DNA from: Charina bottae | Taxonomy: Eukaryota; Chordata; Lepidosauria; Squamata; Charinaidae | DNA: 64,000 nt | Direction of reading: 5' to 3' | Assembly (NCBI GenBank): GCA_023362775.1 | Contig: JALMGJ010000003.1 | Location: 179,587,725-179,651,724 of the forward strand | Shown here: positions 1-11,659 of the stretch, piece after piece | Layout: each line of letters opens with the position of its first letter | Numbering within the stretch: the first letter of the stretch is position 1 | Notes under the pieces: generated by a model | What the model was told of the DNA's origin: nothing | Seen by the model: the letters and a program-made list of their open reading frames with translations, nothing else | Database searches by the model: none | Translations under genes and position numbers: made by a program

Positions 1-220
1 ACTGTTGAAAACATCCATCTTGGGGAATTTAACTAATTTCTCTGACATGCATATTTCTTTCTATTAAATATATGTAGATTCCTCTATTCAGTGACAAATT
101 CCTCACATTCTATTGTTTAAGAAAAACATCATTATTGTGTCAATCTTACATGCAATAATATAGTGCATTCACTTAACAATAAGAATGCTCATTGTGTTAT
201 ATACATAGGCATCATTCAGA

Positions 221-1009
221 AACATTAACAATCTTAGATATGCAGATGATACCACTTTGATGGCTGAAAGCGAGGAGGAGTTGAGGAGCCTTATGACGAA
301 GGTGAAAGAAGAAAGTGCAAAAGTTGGGTTGCAGTTAAACCTCAAAAAAACCAAGATTATGGCAACCAGCTTGATTGATAACTGGCAAATAGAGGGAGAA
401 AAAGTGGAGGCAGTGACAGACTTTGTATTTCTAGGCGCAAAGATTACTGCAGATGCTGACTGCAGCCAGGAAATCAGAAGACGTCTATTTCTTGGGAAGA
501 GAGAAATGGCAAATCTTGATAAAATAGTTAAGAGCAGAGACATCACACTGACAACAAAGGTCCGCATAGTTAAAGCAATGGTATTCCCTGTAGTAACCTA
601 TGGCTGTGAGAGCTGGACCATAAGGAAGGCTGAGTGAAGGAAGATAGATGCTTTTGAACTGTGGTGTTGGAGGAAAATTCTGAGAGTGCCTTGGACTGCA
701 AGAAGATCAAACCAGTCCATACTCCAGGAAATAAAGCCAGACTGCTCACTTGAGGGAATGATATTAAAGGCAAAACTGAAGTACTTTGGCCACATAATAA
801 GAAGACAGAATACCCTGGAGAAGAAGCTGATGCTAGGGAAAGTGGAAGGCAAAAGGAAGAGGGGCCGACCAAGGGCAAGATGGATGGATGATATTCTGGA
901 GGTGACGGACTCAACCATGGGGGAGCTGGGGATGGTGACGGCCGACAGGAAGCTCTGGCGTGGGCCGGTCCATGAAGTCACGAAGAGTCGGAAGCGACTG
1001 AACGAATAA
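221..1009 (+). pseudogene. BovB reverse transcriptase C-terminal remnant, one stop
   Basis: The frame opens at the truncation point and starts just before the RT catalytic motif YADD (239-250), so motif C and the C-terminal domain are present while the fingers and motif A are missing. The same frame runs to TAA at 1007-1009. A single TGA at 635-637 interrupts it. The paralogue at 13715-13717 has CGA there, so the lesion is a C-to-T change at a CpG. The C-terminal part keeps the GCESW and VPWTARRSNQSIL blocks seen in the longer copy. No function is expected. Confidence 0.93.
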
Positions 1010-1018
1010 ACAACAACA
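221..1018 (+). mobile_element. BovB (RTE) LINE, 5'-truncated 3' end
   Basis: This is the last ~800 bp of a BovB non-LTR retrotransposon. It aligns without gaps to 13301-14096, with roughly 20-25 mismatches counted by eye (about 97% identity). A 10-bp TSD, ATCATTCAGA, flanks it at 211-220 and 1019-1028. It ends in the BovB-typical GACTGAACGAATAAACAACAA. The 5' truncation plus TSD is the usual mark of target-primed reverse transcription. Confidence 0.95.
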
Positions 1019-1028
1019 ATCATTCAGA

Positions 1029-3177
1029 TGAGAATGTGCTACTTTACCCTTTGTTAATTTCAGTTGCAATAAATGCTGACAGCTGAACCGTTAATAAATA
1101 GCAAAATTAAGGACTGTTAAATTTATTGCTTCATACGTTTCCATGAACTATAATTCATTTATTATTAAAGAACAGAATATATAGGAATATATAAAAGGGG
1201 AAAAAATAAAGGGAATATGCAGGCGATGGAGAGAATAATAATTGTGTATAAAGAGTATTCACAGAACAATTGTTGATTGGGGTAGCACAAGTAATTCTTA
1301 CATTGGCAAGTTAAGTCAGAAAAATAATGTAAGAAGTCTTAATATATATTCAACCCAGTTGTTTCAGAATGAAATTGTTCTGTATTAAGCATTTTAAAAA
1401 ATCATAGTAATACTCAATGATCACACTTAAATGAGTAAGAGCTTAATGCTAAATAAATAATAATTGTTTTTGTAAGAATCACTCTGGTTTTATTTTAAAT
1501 GACCACTCAGATAAATGGAGCCTTTCTCACAAATATATGTCACACCCACATTATATCATGGATATGATATAATGAAATGGAAAACCACCTGCAATTCCAA
1601 TACTTCATTAACACTAGGAATTCCTGTTGGGAAATAGACTGTATTTAGGACATTTCCTAAGATCCTAAGTACATTTACCTAACTATTAGCATCTTTTAGC
1701 ATCTCACTGTTACTTTCCCTTAGATTAGGCTATATGTATACATTCTTGTATACAACTGTGATTTATAACTCTCTCCCAGATCTAAATGACAGTGAAGTCC
1801 TGCTCAGGTATTTGCCTGAATATATGAGGCCTTTCAACGGAGGACACGATCCAGCACAATAGTCATTTCTCCTGATATTATTACAAGGGTTGGGTGAGGC
1901 ACTCTTGGAGTCTTATGTTTTTTATCTTTCTTGTTTTGATCCTTCAGCTACTACTGCTGAATTTCCAAGATAGTAAATGTCTTCTCTATTCCTGCCCTTG
2001 GCCTATTACACAAGCACTATAATTTCTGGTTACTCCCCTGGAATAGGGCAGAGTGAATACAACTTTCTGGGTGATCTGGAACCTCAAAATTGATGGAGTC
2101 TTGAAGGTTAATAAAAGAACTCCAAGCAGCTAACAACAATCTTGCAGAGTAGAAGCATGAACCAGCAGGGAACTTGCACTTTAAGCTTAATTGCATTCAG
2201 AAATAAATTCAGTCTTCACACATTAGTTAGATGAAGAAAAATAGAGACAGCTTACATTTATTCAGTAGATCTGGATATGAGTAGATTCATAGTAGATCTG
2301 CGGGCAAGCGAGATGGAATGGACGAGAACTGCATGGTGCAGCCCTCCTGCTTGCAGGTGTGCCCGAAGCGTAAATGGAGGTTGTTAATCCCCCAAACTCA
2401 AAAAGGAGGAAGAGGAAATCAGGTGACCCATGTGACATCCCACAAGCACGGTAGAGATGCATTTACTAGAAAGACCCCCTATTATGCTTATGAGACAATG
2501 CTGAGTTGACTCCTGATCATCCCAACAAAAATATCACAGTCCAGATTCATGTAGGATTACTCATCATGCTATTCCCCCATCATGTGGGGGAAGTAACATT
2601 ATGCAAAATGCAGAAACAGAATAAGAAATACTAAGCCAAAATAATTAAAAGCCACATGTAACATTCTCTGCTGGTGATAAGGACACTTCAGGCCAGTTCT
2701 GGCACATTTTTGGCAGTATTCCACAAGCAACCCCAGCCCAGTTTTACCCCAAGCTTGCTCATACGATTTATGCAAGCTCATACCTCTAATCTAGAGACTA
2801 CTTTGCAAGCCAACTTATGTTTGCTCATATCCCACCACTTTGAAGGTATATTCAGTGGACTGACAGATTCTCAGGACATGCAAATGCAATTACAGTCCCT
2901 CTTCAGATATGAGGAAAAATGTGGGGAGGTCAGGGAGAGTAAATGGTTCTGCATGACAGCAAAGAACCAGGACAACCTAATTCTTCCACCTCCATGACTC
3001 TTACTAATTTTAGATGTAAATTAATTATCAGAACCATCTGCAGCAAGAGAGGGAAAAAGTCTATAATATTCTGGGAATGGTGGGACCAGAAGTAACTGCA
3101 ATGTAGCAAAAAGGTGGCAATGTGTCTTAACCTGCACAGAGATAAAAGACTAAAACTATATGTCTGGCTTAATTAAG
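1029..3177. other. AT-rich intergenic DNA, nothing recognised
   Basis: I see no coding region or repeat family I can name. The part around 2280-2460 is somewhat richer in GC with a few CpGs, but I find no motif there. Short reading frames here look like chance. Confidence 0.5.
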
Positions 3178-3240
3178 GTGTGTGTGTGTCTGTGTGTCTG
3201 TGTGTCTGTGTGTGAGAGAGAGAGACAGAGAGACAGAGAC

Positions 3241-3270
<30 letters not shown>
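3178..3270 (+). repeat. compound microsatellite (TG)n-(AG)n
   Basis: TG repeats interrupted by TGTC units pass directly into AGAGAC and AG repeats. It is low-complexity sequence. Confidence 0.95.
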
Positions 3271-3271
<1 letters not shown>

Positions 3272-4849
3272 ACATATTTTGAACAATAGTTTTATGTAAA
3301 TCAAAGGCGCTCTTTGAAACTTTCATCCTGAATACTTACTTGAACTTCAGTGCATGCAGTGATTTCTCAACCCAGGGATGAGGATTCTTAGCTGATATTT
3401 ATTTAACTATGGTAGGAGTAAATGCTAATTTGGGGGCAGTGTTAAAGGAGGATATCAGCACCCTTGCTGATTCTACCACCCATCCAACAGGAATGTAAGA
3501 TGTACATGGATGTGGCTGAAAGTTGATTTACTGCTTGGAGCTGATTGTATGAATGTAACAGAATGTGAGAATGACCTTGGAAGACAGGGGAGAGATGTTG
3601 CCTAGGGAATGATTTGATAAAAGAGGGAGGAGTCCACAACTGAGTAATGGGCAGAGAAAGAAACTTAGAAAGGACCCGCCCTAACTGGTTAGGTGGTAAA
3701 ACCTGGCTGAGGATACTTAATGATTAAACTGATTAATCAATTAAATAATTAGAAATAAAATAAGTCCAGAAGACCCACAACAGCCAAATAAAATAAGCTT
3801 TCCTGACCAGTGAGCACACCTTGTGTAGAACATGGTTGTAAGGAATCTTATCTGGAACGTAGCACTCAATAGACCACTTATAGTAGGGGGCACTTTATTC
3901 TAACTGAGTCATGGCAATGTGAGGATCCTGGCAAGAATTTGCATTCTGTAGCAAAGAAAAACAGAGAACAAGAATAAGAATGTAATAGTAGAACAATATG
4001 CAGACCTTAAGAAACACCAATACAGAAATGATAGAACTCTTTAATAACCATTTTTTCATTGGAAATAGCAAAAAGATTTCCCTATGAAAAGAACTCCACC
4101 TTGATGTACAGAGTCCTTAAATATTCTCTCCAAGAGAATCTTAAATCAAATCTTTATTATGGTTATAAGACCAGTGGTCACAAAGAACCCTCTTAGTCTT
4201 TCCCCACATTTTTCCAGTATCTTATTTCTTCCTCCTCTAAGTACTGCTGCTGGGAATAATAATAGCAGCAGCAACAGCCACATGAACCACATGAAGTTTG
4301 GATGATGGAATTAAATACCAATTCTGCCTCGGTCAAATGCATTTCCTTTGTCACATTGCTTCCTCCCACTTCATCTCACCTCTCATGTAAATCTTTCTGC
4401 ATGTTATTACATAAATATTTATTTTGATCTACTGCATCATGAAAGCAAAGTGCATCCAAGTGGAGCCAAGTGCACGCTGTAAATCTTCTGTGGGAAAAAA
4501 AATCCTTAAAGATGGTTGCTAAGTGCAACAAGCTCCCTCCTTTTCAACAGGTAGCCAATGGCACACTTTCAACCTTAGCTGAATGTTTTGTGGTATCCAT
4601 CCGGGGTGTGTGTGTGTGTGTGTTAATCTTATTTGATGTTTTCATTCTGTTGAACCAATCCGGGCAGACTACTGAAATGGCAAAATATGGAAATAAATAA
4701 ACTGTAAAATAAATAAATAAGTTTTCAATGGAACCCAAGGATCCTCGGACTAATATTATGATGTTCAGAAATACTGTAAGTCTATTGGTTTGAGCTTACT
4801 GCAAGGAAAACAGGTATCACATTTTGATATGACTCATCTAGATTTGTTT
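3271..4849. other. intergenic DNA, nothing recognised
   Basis: AT-rich sequence with a short (GT)n run near 4602-4622 and an (AAAT)n run near 4690-4720. I recognise no gene. Confidence 0.5.
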
Positions 4850-5400
4850 TGATTGATTATGTGCCATCAAGTCAGTGTCAACTGTCAGTGACCACATAGA
4901 CAGATTTTCTCCATAACCATCTGACCCCAATCTGGTTCTTCAGGTCTTCCAATGGTGCACCCATTCCCACTGTAACGGAGTCCATCCACCTTGCTGTTGG
5001 TTGTCCTATTCTTCTCTTTCTTTCCACCTTTCCCTGAATATCTTTTCCAAGGCCTTCATGACTGCTCTGCCAAGTGCTAGTTTGCAGCTTATTTCTTGAC
5101 TGCTTGTTCCTTTACTGTTGATGATTGATCCTAAAAGGCAGAAGCTATCTACCACTTTGATATCTTCATTGTCGATTTTCATGGTTTGTTCTGATATCTA
5201 GTTTTACTTTCTTCTGTTTCTTGATCTTTGGCAATCTATTTTCACATTCATTCTTAACAACTTTTTCCACAGTTCCTCTGGTTCCTGATCAATGAGGTTC
5301 AGGACTTCAAAGTGATTCCTGGTGTTCTCCTTAAAAATGGTGACTATATGCTCAAAATAATGTCTTGGAAACTGGTTACTGTTATTTCTTCTCACATATC
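4850..5400 (-). mobile_element. old RTE-like LINE, internally deleted
   Basis: On the minus strand two separate parts of an RTE/BovB-type polyprotein can be read. About 5395-5250 gives NLIDQEPEELWKK, matching LDLVDRVPEELWTE in the linker after the endonuclease of the 11.7-kb BovB. About 5185-5040 gives KIDNEDIKVVDSFCLLGS followed by QEISCKLALGRAVMKALEKIF, matching QIEGEKVEAVTDFVFLGA and QEIRRRLLLGRRAMANLDKIV near its C terminus. The whole RT core between them is missing. The 3' part (about 5010-4860) resembles the RPRARWMDG to VTKSR tail, with stops. It is much more diverged than the BovB copies and could belong to a sister clade. Confidence 0.7.
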
Positions 5401-6054
5401 AGACATGTGCCTTAAGTTGTGCCTGGGCATCCAATACTGTACCTGCAGCATGCAGCTCAATATACTTTTGCTCTACATTACTTACTTTCACACGTGTTCA
5501 CACACTCATATGATGTGTTTTCCATGAAATGCTTATTTTGAAGCATATGTTCTCATTGAATATACTTTTAAAATCCATGATTTACCATCTATTTCATCCC
5601 ACAGCACTCTTTTAACAACTCATAATTGGATTCAGGTCCACATATTAATTTGGAAGAAGCTCATTTTCCACTAAAAGTCACAACATTGGCTTAAGTATCC
5701 CCTTTATTGCATGCATTTGTTTTTGTAATCAACAATAGATATCACATTTTGCTTTTGTTGTTGTTGTTATTTTTTAGAAACAAAAAGAACCCCATCTTTT
5801 ATCACAGAAAAATTGAACTGGCTTTTGTATTAGGATATTCTCAGAGTATCAGATGATGAAACAAGTAGAAGCTATGTGGAAGAATATTGAGATTTAAAGA
5901 TTGGAATGAGATAAGAAGTGTGTCATGCTTTATCAGTAGATATTCACCTGATACAGTGACAAAAAAAGGTCCTCATTTTTTCCCTCCATTTCAGTCTGAG
6001 CTTGCAAATGTATATAGCTGCTTTTAGACCATGCCTGACAGAAATTCAATTCTG
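5401..6054. other. intergenic DNA, nothing recognised
   Basis: AT-rich with a short (TTG)n run at 5757-5768. No gene or repeat family identified. Confidence 0.45.
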
Positions 6055-6137
6055 CCTCTTCTGTGAATATCAGAGTCACTTGTTGAGATGGGTGGCTAAA
6101 GAAATCAAATAAATGAATAAATAAATAAATAGCCTAT
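6055..6137 (+). mobile_element. L2-type LINE 3' end (short)
   Basis: The stretch CAGAGTCACTTGTTGAGATG, then GGTGGC, then AAATAAATGAATAAATAAAT, matches the CAGAGTCCCTATTCGGGAGA-type tail of the L2-like LINE at 54060-54120, although weakly. The L1 fragment at 6138 inserted into its (AAAT)n tail. Confidence 0.5.
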
Positions 6138-6509
6138 ATATTTTTTTAAAAAAGCTTTATTAATTTTTTTCCAGAGTATAATTAAAATACAAAACATAGA
6201 ATATAGAAAAGATAGAATATAGAGCTAAAAAGAGAGAGAGAATGATAAAAGGGCAGAAATAAATAGATAGAAAAAAGACATAAAGAGTGACTTCCAACTT
6301 TTTACATCAAAGATATAAGTAAAAAACAGATCAATCTCTTACTCCAATTTTAACTATGGTAAACATTATTTCTACAGTCCATTTCCACTTGCAGTACAAC
6401 AATCCCATGTAGCACAATTCCCCCCCCCCATTTAAGAAATTAAAGGAAAAACCTGCAGACACAGTTTTTCACCAAAGAAAAATAACTAAATGTTGTCCCT
6501 CCTCTCTAT
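6138..6509 (-). mobile_element. L1-type 3' end, 5'-truncated
   Basis: This is an A-rich LINE tail on the minus strand, beginning on the plus strand with a T run and then AAGCTTTATTAAT. A 10-bp TSD, AATAGCCTAT, flanks it at 6128-6137 and 6510-6519. Base composition and style match the other L1-like tails in the window (6790-7080, 35100-35286). It contains no ORF. Confidence 0.65.
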
Positions 6510-6789
6510 AATAGCCTATCGTTGTTATAAGTTGGACGCCTGCAGTAGGTATTTTAACAGCAAATCAGTAGCATGGGGTTCTGCTTTTACTTCATGCTCT
6601 TCTAGTTTCACTGAGCACTGAACTGAGTCCTGGCTATTTCAAGGTATGATTAAAGACTTTATGAAATTTTGCATTCTTAGAGCTGCCATTTAAAATGTTA
6701 TTCATTGTTATTTAATGCTTCATTCTAAAAAGTCAAAGGACAACATGAAATACAATTTTCCTTCAATTAGGCAGAATGAGGATAGTATT

Positions 6790-8270
6790 TTCTTTTTTTA
6801 TATAATAAGTTTATTAGAAATTACAATTGAAAAGATAAAAACTAATACGAACTAAAAAATAAAAGAATAAAAAGAAAAATGTGAAAGTGCAGAAAAGAGA
6901 AAAATAGAAAGAAAAATAGAAAAGAAAGAAAAAATAAGAATGTATTAAAGAAAAAGAAAAGAAATATACAAAGAAATTACTTCCCCCTTCACAACAAGTA
7001 TAAACAATTTTAGTAACTTATCACCTTCTCTTAAAATGCAAGAAAAAACAATATCTTCATCCCATATCTCATCTCTTGTCTCTAAAGAAATCCTTAAAGC
7101 CTCGTCATTCAATCCTGGTCAGCAAAAGGGTTACTAGAGATATCAACCTATCTATTTTAACCTTGATCAAATATGGTAAAGGTAAAGGTTCCCCCTGCAC
7201 ATTTGTGCAGTCGTATCCGACTCTAGGGGCCGGTGCTCATCTCCGTTTGTTAGCCGAAGAGCCAGCATTGTCCGAAGACGCTTCCACGGTCATGTGGCCG
7301 GCATGACGCACGCGGAACGCTATTACCTACCCACCGAAGTGGTACCTATTTATCTACTTGCATTTGCATGCTTTTGAATTGCTAGGTTGGCAAGAGCTGG
7401 GGCTAGTGCGGGAGCTCACTCCGTCACGCGGGGCTAGGGATTCGAACCTCCAAACTTGCAATCTTCTGATCGACAAGCCTGGTGTCTTACCTGCTGAGCC
7501 ACCATGCCCGTTGATCAAATAAACCAACTTTATATTCCTTCCTTTTACTTTTAACAAACTTGATCTTACGTCCCTTCAAACAATGTCCTGGAACTTGATT
7601 TCTTTTCATTTTTTATTTGCCCCTTCCCACAAAATTCTCCAAAGCTTTAATAAGTCTCTTTTGTAAATCCAATATAGGAAAGTTATCCTGGTCATTCTTT
7701 TGGCTTGTTATTTATATAACCCTTTTAATTATTAATACATCAGCTGGTTTCATTTGTATGTCCAGTGTAGCATCTTTTTCCATGTCATTCTTATAGCCTG
7801 ACATTTTTAAATCCACTTTTAGATCAGTCTGATTCTTGTCCAGTAAAACTTGTTTCTCTTCCATAACATCTTTTAAACACAGTCTATCTATAGAGGCAGA
7901 CATTCTCAAAATTAACTTCTGGGTCCATTGTTCAAAAATATCCTTCAATATGTCCAAAGTTAAAATATTTTGCTTCATTCTGTATTTGTAAGTCAAATTT
8001 AAGTGTTCTTATCCTTTAATTATAATCTTAAGCTCCTTCTGGTTCCCTCTAGTGTCCAACCTTCAAAGTCTCATCCTATTTTTTTAAAAAAACAGATTTC
8101 AAAACAACAGCATTTTCCCATGGGAAGGATTCTTATAATTAACTTCAAAATCTTATTTCAAATCCATCTAGACCCTTAGTCCATTTGTAACTTTCCAAAA
8201 TCAAAATTCTAATCACCCTTTTGCTGTTTACACTAAAAACTTTTTAAAAAGTCCTTAAAGATAGTGATCA
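6790..8270 (-). mobile_element. L1-derived element, interrupted by a SINE
   Basis: On the minus strand this matches the plus-strand element at 33944-35286 over most of its length. Shared landmarks are the sequence around the CCCATGGGAAAATGCTGTTG block, the GGACACTAGAGGGAACCAGA block, and the TTTATTTGATCAAGGTTAAA block near the 3' end. No RT (ORF2) coding is visible, so it is either a non-autonomous derivative or 3'-UTR-like sequence. A Sauria SINE splits it at 7174-7510. Outer TSDs are unclear (only GATAGT is shared). Confidence 0.65.
7174..7510 (-). mobile_element. Sauria/Squam-type SINE, full length
   Basis: Read on the minus strand it begins with a tRNA-derived head having an A-box-like TGGCTCAGCAGG and a B-box-like GGTTCGAATCC. 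A body with GGTACCACTTCGGTGGGTAG follows, and the 3' end has a BovB-like GAGTCGGATACGACTG block and ends in ACCTTTACC repeats. A TSD TTGATCAAATA lies at 7163-7173 and 7511-7521. The homologous L1-derived copy near 34905 has the uninterrupted target. Confidence 0.95.
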
Positions 8271-9282
8271 CTTCAGCAAAAAGCCGGATCCAGCAGGATA
8301 TGTAATATGTTTATTATCAACCAAGTTATAAGAATTTTACATTAGTACATTAATGTGGCCTTGTTTCTACATCTTAAATTCCAAATGTTGAAGTTTAATG
8401 CATTTAACACATTTAAAGTTGAAATTTAACACATTTTATATAATAAATGCCATTATTAAATCTTGTGAGTAATTAAAACCATATTGCATCTTCAAGGAAG
8501 ATCTAGAATAAGTGGTGGCATCTCAGTTAAAAAGTTTTTCAAATAGAGCTGATTCTGGATCTATACACAGATCATGCATTAAGAAAGAAAGAGATTTGAT
8601 TTCCTTAATGAATATCCTTTATTGGGAACTGAACAGAAGAATATGTTTCTGCTGCTCCTGCTGTCTCTCTAATGGATATTTATAACCATTAACCAATAGT
8701 ATTATTCTGATGCAATTGACCAGAATAGGACTTCAGGACATGTTGATTCTGAATAACCCATGGGGGGGGGGGCGCACGGAATCTATGTTTGCCCCGGGTG
8801 ACACAGACCCTAGTTCCATCCCTGGTTCAACATAGACAAAGCAATGGTTACTTATGGCCACAACTGCCTTATGTATCTTTTTAAAGTTATCCAAATTGGT
8901 GGTCACAGGTCTACTCATGTAAGGACTGAGATTGAGCCAGCAGTTTCCAGGCAAAAAGGAACCATCATGCAGTCATCTCAACTGCATCACAAGCCTACAA
9001 AGAGACTGGCCAAGTATCTATTAACTTGGAAAGGTCAGAAGAAAAAAACTAGAGTTTAAACTCTGGAGCATATGGATATACTGTATGTAAAGGCTCTGAG
9101 TTCTTTATATTGCTGTGTTTAAGGCTTCATTTTTGTTTGCAATAAAGATTTTAATGCAGGTCCAAGAATCCTCTGCCAATTCAAGCCAATTGCTCAAAAA
9201 GGGATTAAGTTTCTGGAGAGCAGTAATCTACTACCAAGTTCTGGTTTCAAGCCTGATAGTTATGTTATAACAAATTCTATAG
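8271..9282. other. intergenic DNA, nothing recognised
   Basis: Contains a poly-G run at 8762-8771 followed by a few CpGs. I recognise no gene or repeat. Confidence 0.45.
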
Positions 9283-9405
9283 CAGCCTTCTCCAATCTGG
9301 GTGCCTTTCATATATATGTACTTCAACTCGCAGAATTTCCCAGCCAGTGGGCTATTGCTGAGAACTTTGGAAATTGAAGACCAGATATCTGGAAGACATC
9401 AAGGT
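9283..9405. mobile_element. diverged hAT-type MITE
   Basis: It starts CAGCCTTCTCCAA and contains the TACTTCAACTCGCAGAATTT plus CCCAGCCAG block, a variant of the CTTCAACTCCCAGAATTCCC block in the MITEs at 15868 and 25642. The flanks ATTCTATAG and ATTTTATAG (9274-9282, 9406-9414) look like an aged TSD. The right end is degraded. Confidence 0.6.
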
Positions 9406-9464
9406 ATTTTATAGTTTAAACATGATGTGTGAATGAGTGCTTCCTTTTATTTCGCCTGTACCTG

Positions 9465-10090
9465 CCATCACTGAATTTTACTTGGTTGATTGACTGAGTT
9501 AATAGTTCCTTGATTAGGGTCTATTGCAGAGCTTTCCAAACTGTGTGTCGCGACACAAAAGTGTGTCACCACACACAGTCTGGTGTGTCGCCACACAACC
9601 CGGAAGCGCTGATCATCATCAGTGCTTCCGGGTTTTCCCGCGGCGACACACCAACGGCGGTGCGCAAAAACCAAAAGCGGCAGCAGTGCTTCCGGGTTTT
9701 TGCGCGCTGCCGCAACGGCGGCACTTCTGGGTTTTCCCGTGGCGACACACCAACGGTGGTTGGTGTGTCGCCGCGGGAAAACTTTGGAAAGCCCTGGTCT
9801 ATTGTGTTGTTTGATTGGTCCTCTGGTGCTAATCTTGGTGTTAATCCTTGCCTATCTGATTGTTGATTGCTGGCAAGGAGGTGTTCTGGTCTTCTGCCTT
9901 TTCTATTGTCTCTTATGAATGGTATGTAAATGTTGTTTACCTCTATGTGTCTGTTGATGGCTGCTTTGTCTGAGTGCCAAGCTTCCAGGAATTCTCTAGC
10001 ATTTTTGGATTTGGCTTGGTTTAAGATGCTCACAGTTCCCCAGTTGAAAGTATGGTTAATTCTGTCCATGTGTTGTGAGATTAAAGAGTT
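9465..10090 (-). pseudogene. PLE-like retroelement C-terminal coding remnant
   Basis: The minus-strand frame reads HTFNWGTVSILNQAKSKNAR, then EFLEAWHSDKAAINRHIEVN. This has the look of the C-terminal region after the GIY-YIG domain in Penelope-like and related retroelements (hydrophobic strand, K/R-x-x-EAW/EAI, then NRHI). The frame continues beyond the hAT insertion at 9527-9796: EDQSNNTID on one side joins NQGTINSVNQPSKIQ on the other, ending in a stop near 9468. The assignment rests on motif resemblance only. Another retroelement class with the same tail is possible. Confidence 0.5.
9527..9796. mobile_element. hAT MITE, CAGAGCTTTCCAAAC family
   Basis: The terminal inverted repeats (TIRs) are CAGAGCTTTCCAAAC and, at the other end, ACTTTGGAAAGCCCTG. 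The 8-bp TSD GTCTATTG is perfect (9519-9526, 9797-9804), as expected of a hAT transposase. The interior carries several CCGGAAGCGCTG/CAGTGCTTCCGG palindromes and GTGTGTCGC repeats. There is no transposase. It disrupts the PLE-like coding remnant. Confidence 0.93.
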
Positions 10091-11592
10091 TTCATTGTGT
10101 CAATAATTCCCTATAATCTTTTTCCATTCCACAAATAATTTTGTAAACCTCCCATCATCAACTTCACTACTAACTTCAGATCACTAATGACCAATTTTAC
10201 TTTTTTCAGTCAGATAGTTGAGATTTCCCTCTTCATTTCCAGCTTGGCAGTGAAGAAAAATTGGTTAAGCTGCTGGGATGGTTGTCCCTCTGCTGGGAAG
10301 GGATATTGCTCTAGGAGACCTCCAAATTGGTATTAATGGTACCTCCATTAATGTTATATTAAATGAAAGGAGATGAAAGAAAACAAAAGTTTTCAACAAC
10401 TTCTTTAACATAAAATATATACCAGAAAGTTTGCATATCAATGTTCAGTTTTAATCTTTTTGTTCAAATTCTGGTATGTACAGTATTTTTATCAGCATTA
10501 ACTGCATGCCTATTTGTAAAATTTCTAGTAAAATTGGCTTTTACAGGAATGAACTTTTCTTTCTTTAAAGTATGTACATTTAATGAGATTCTTCTTACCT
10601 ACAGTCTTCAAGTTCTGCATTGCTTATATTGAACATTTTCTAGGTCTATAAGAAAGCTGGTTTTATAATTGGCTCACAATTCTTGAAAATTCTGTAGGAG
10701 CCATAAATCTGTCTTGTTAAAAGAAAGGGGATGATTTTTAATTATGATGAATGATGGCTGTGGAGTGTGAGCTATCATTATGACACAGAAGGAGAGTCCA
10801 TTTTTATTCTCTGTCCATTTTATTTGGGACTATTTATAGCCCCAAATAGTAGGCATTCACTTGCTAGTTAATTTGGGATGTAGCAAAGAACAGAACAAAG
10901 GGAGTACAGTGTTTTAATACTTACCAAATAAAACTGGACTTGAAACTTTTTGTTGCATTTAAAGCAAACCATTCAGCATTTAATGCTACAGCAAGTCCTT
11001 AAGCTACTTTCTATCAATAGTTTGCTATAAACTCTGAATTTTAAATGTTAAAATTTCATGGCTTTTTGGATGCTCTTTCACCTTTTACATATGTATGTCT
11101 GATGCATAGAACAATTAATGAAGAAAAAATAATCAATGCCCTTTAGTTAAAATGTTGTTTAACGTAACAGGCCATCCTGGGTAAAATTATTCATTAATTT
11201 AATTGTAGTAGCATTCTGTACTATTAATGATCTCATGTTGAATTTTCAATTATCCAAACTGACGTTTTTGATTCTAGTATAAACAATAAATGATAAATTG
11301 TTTGATAAATACATTTTTGTTTCTTTCTTATGATTCCAACTACAGTAATAAGTCCACAACCAAAATAGTTTTAGAAATAAACAGTTGTGTGTAATCCATG
11401 ACTCCACTAATTAAAACTGATCCTCAGGAATTAATGAACAAAATGCTGGTTTCCACAGTGCATTAAATGAGACATCATATATCCAGATCTTCTGAAGAAC
11501 TGCTGCTATTTAAGATCCTCCCTCCAGTCTTGTCAGGGTCCAGAGCTAAATAGTAATGCAAGGCAGTTAGGAGACCAGTTTTGCAGTGCTGG

Positions 11593-11593
<1 letters not shown>
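10091..11593. other. AT-rich intergenic DNA, nothing recognised
   Basis: No repeat family, ORF or RNA gene that I can support. Confidence 0.5.
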
Positions 11594-11631
<38 letters not shown>

Positions 11632-11632
11632 T
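11594..11632 (+). repeat. microsatellite (ATTG)n
   Basis: About nine GATT/ATTG units lie immediately upstream of the BovB insertion. Confidence 0.97.
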
Positions 11633-11659
11633 GGTTATACAAAATAGTATACCACTGCT

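Noticed and set aside
9510..9866. 118-codon plus-strand frame
   Set aside because: Read-through of the GC-rich hAT MITE. The meaningful frame here is the flanking minus-strand retroelement remnant.
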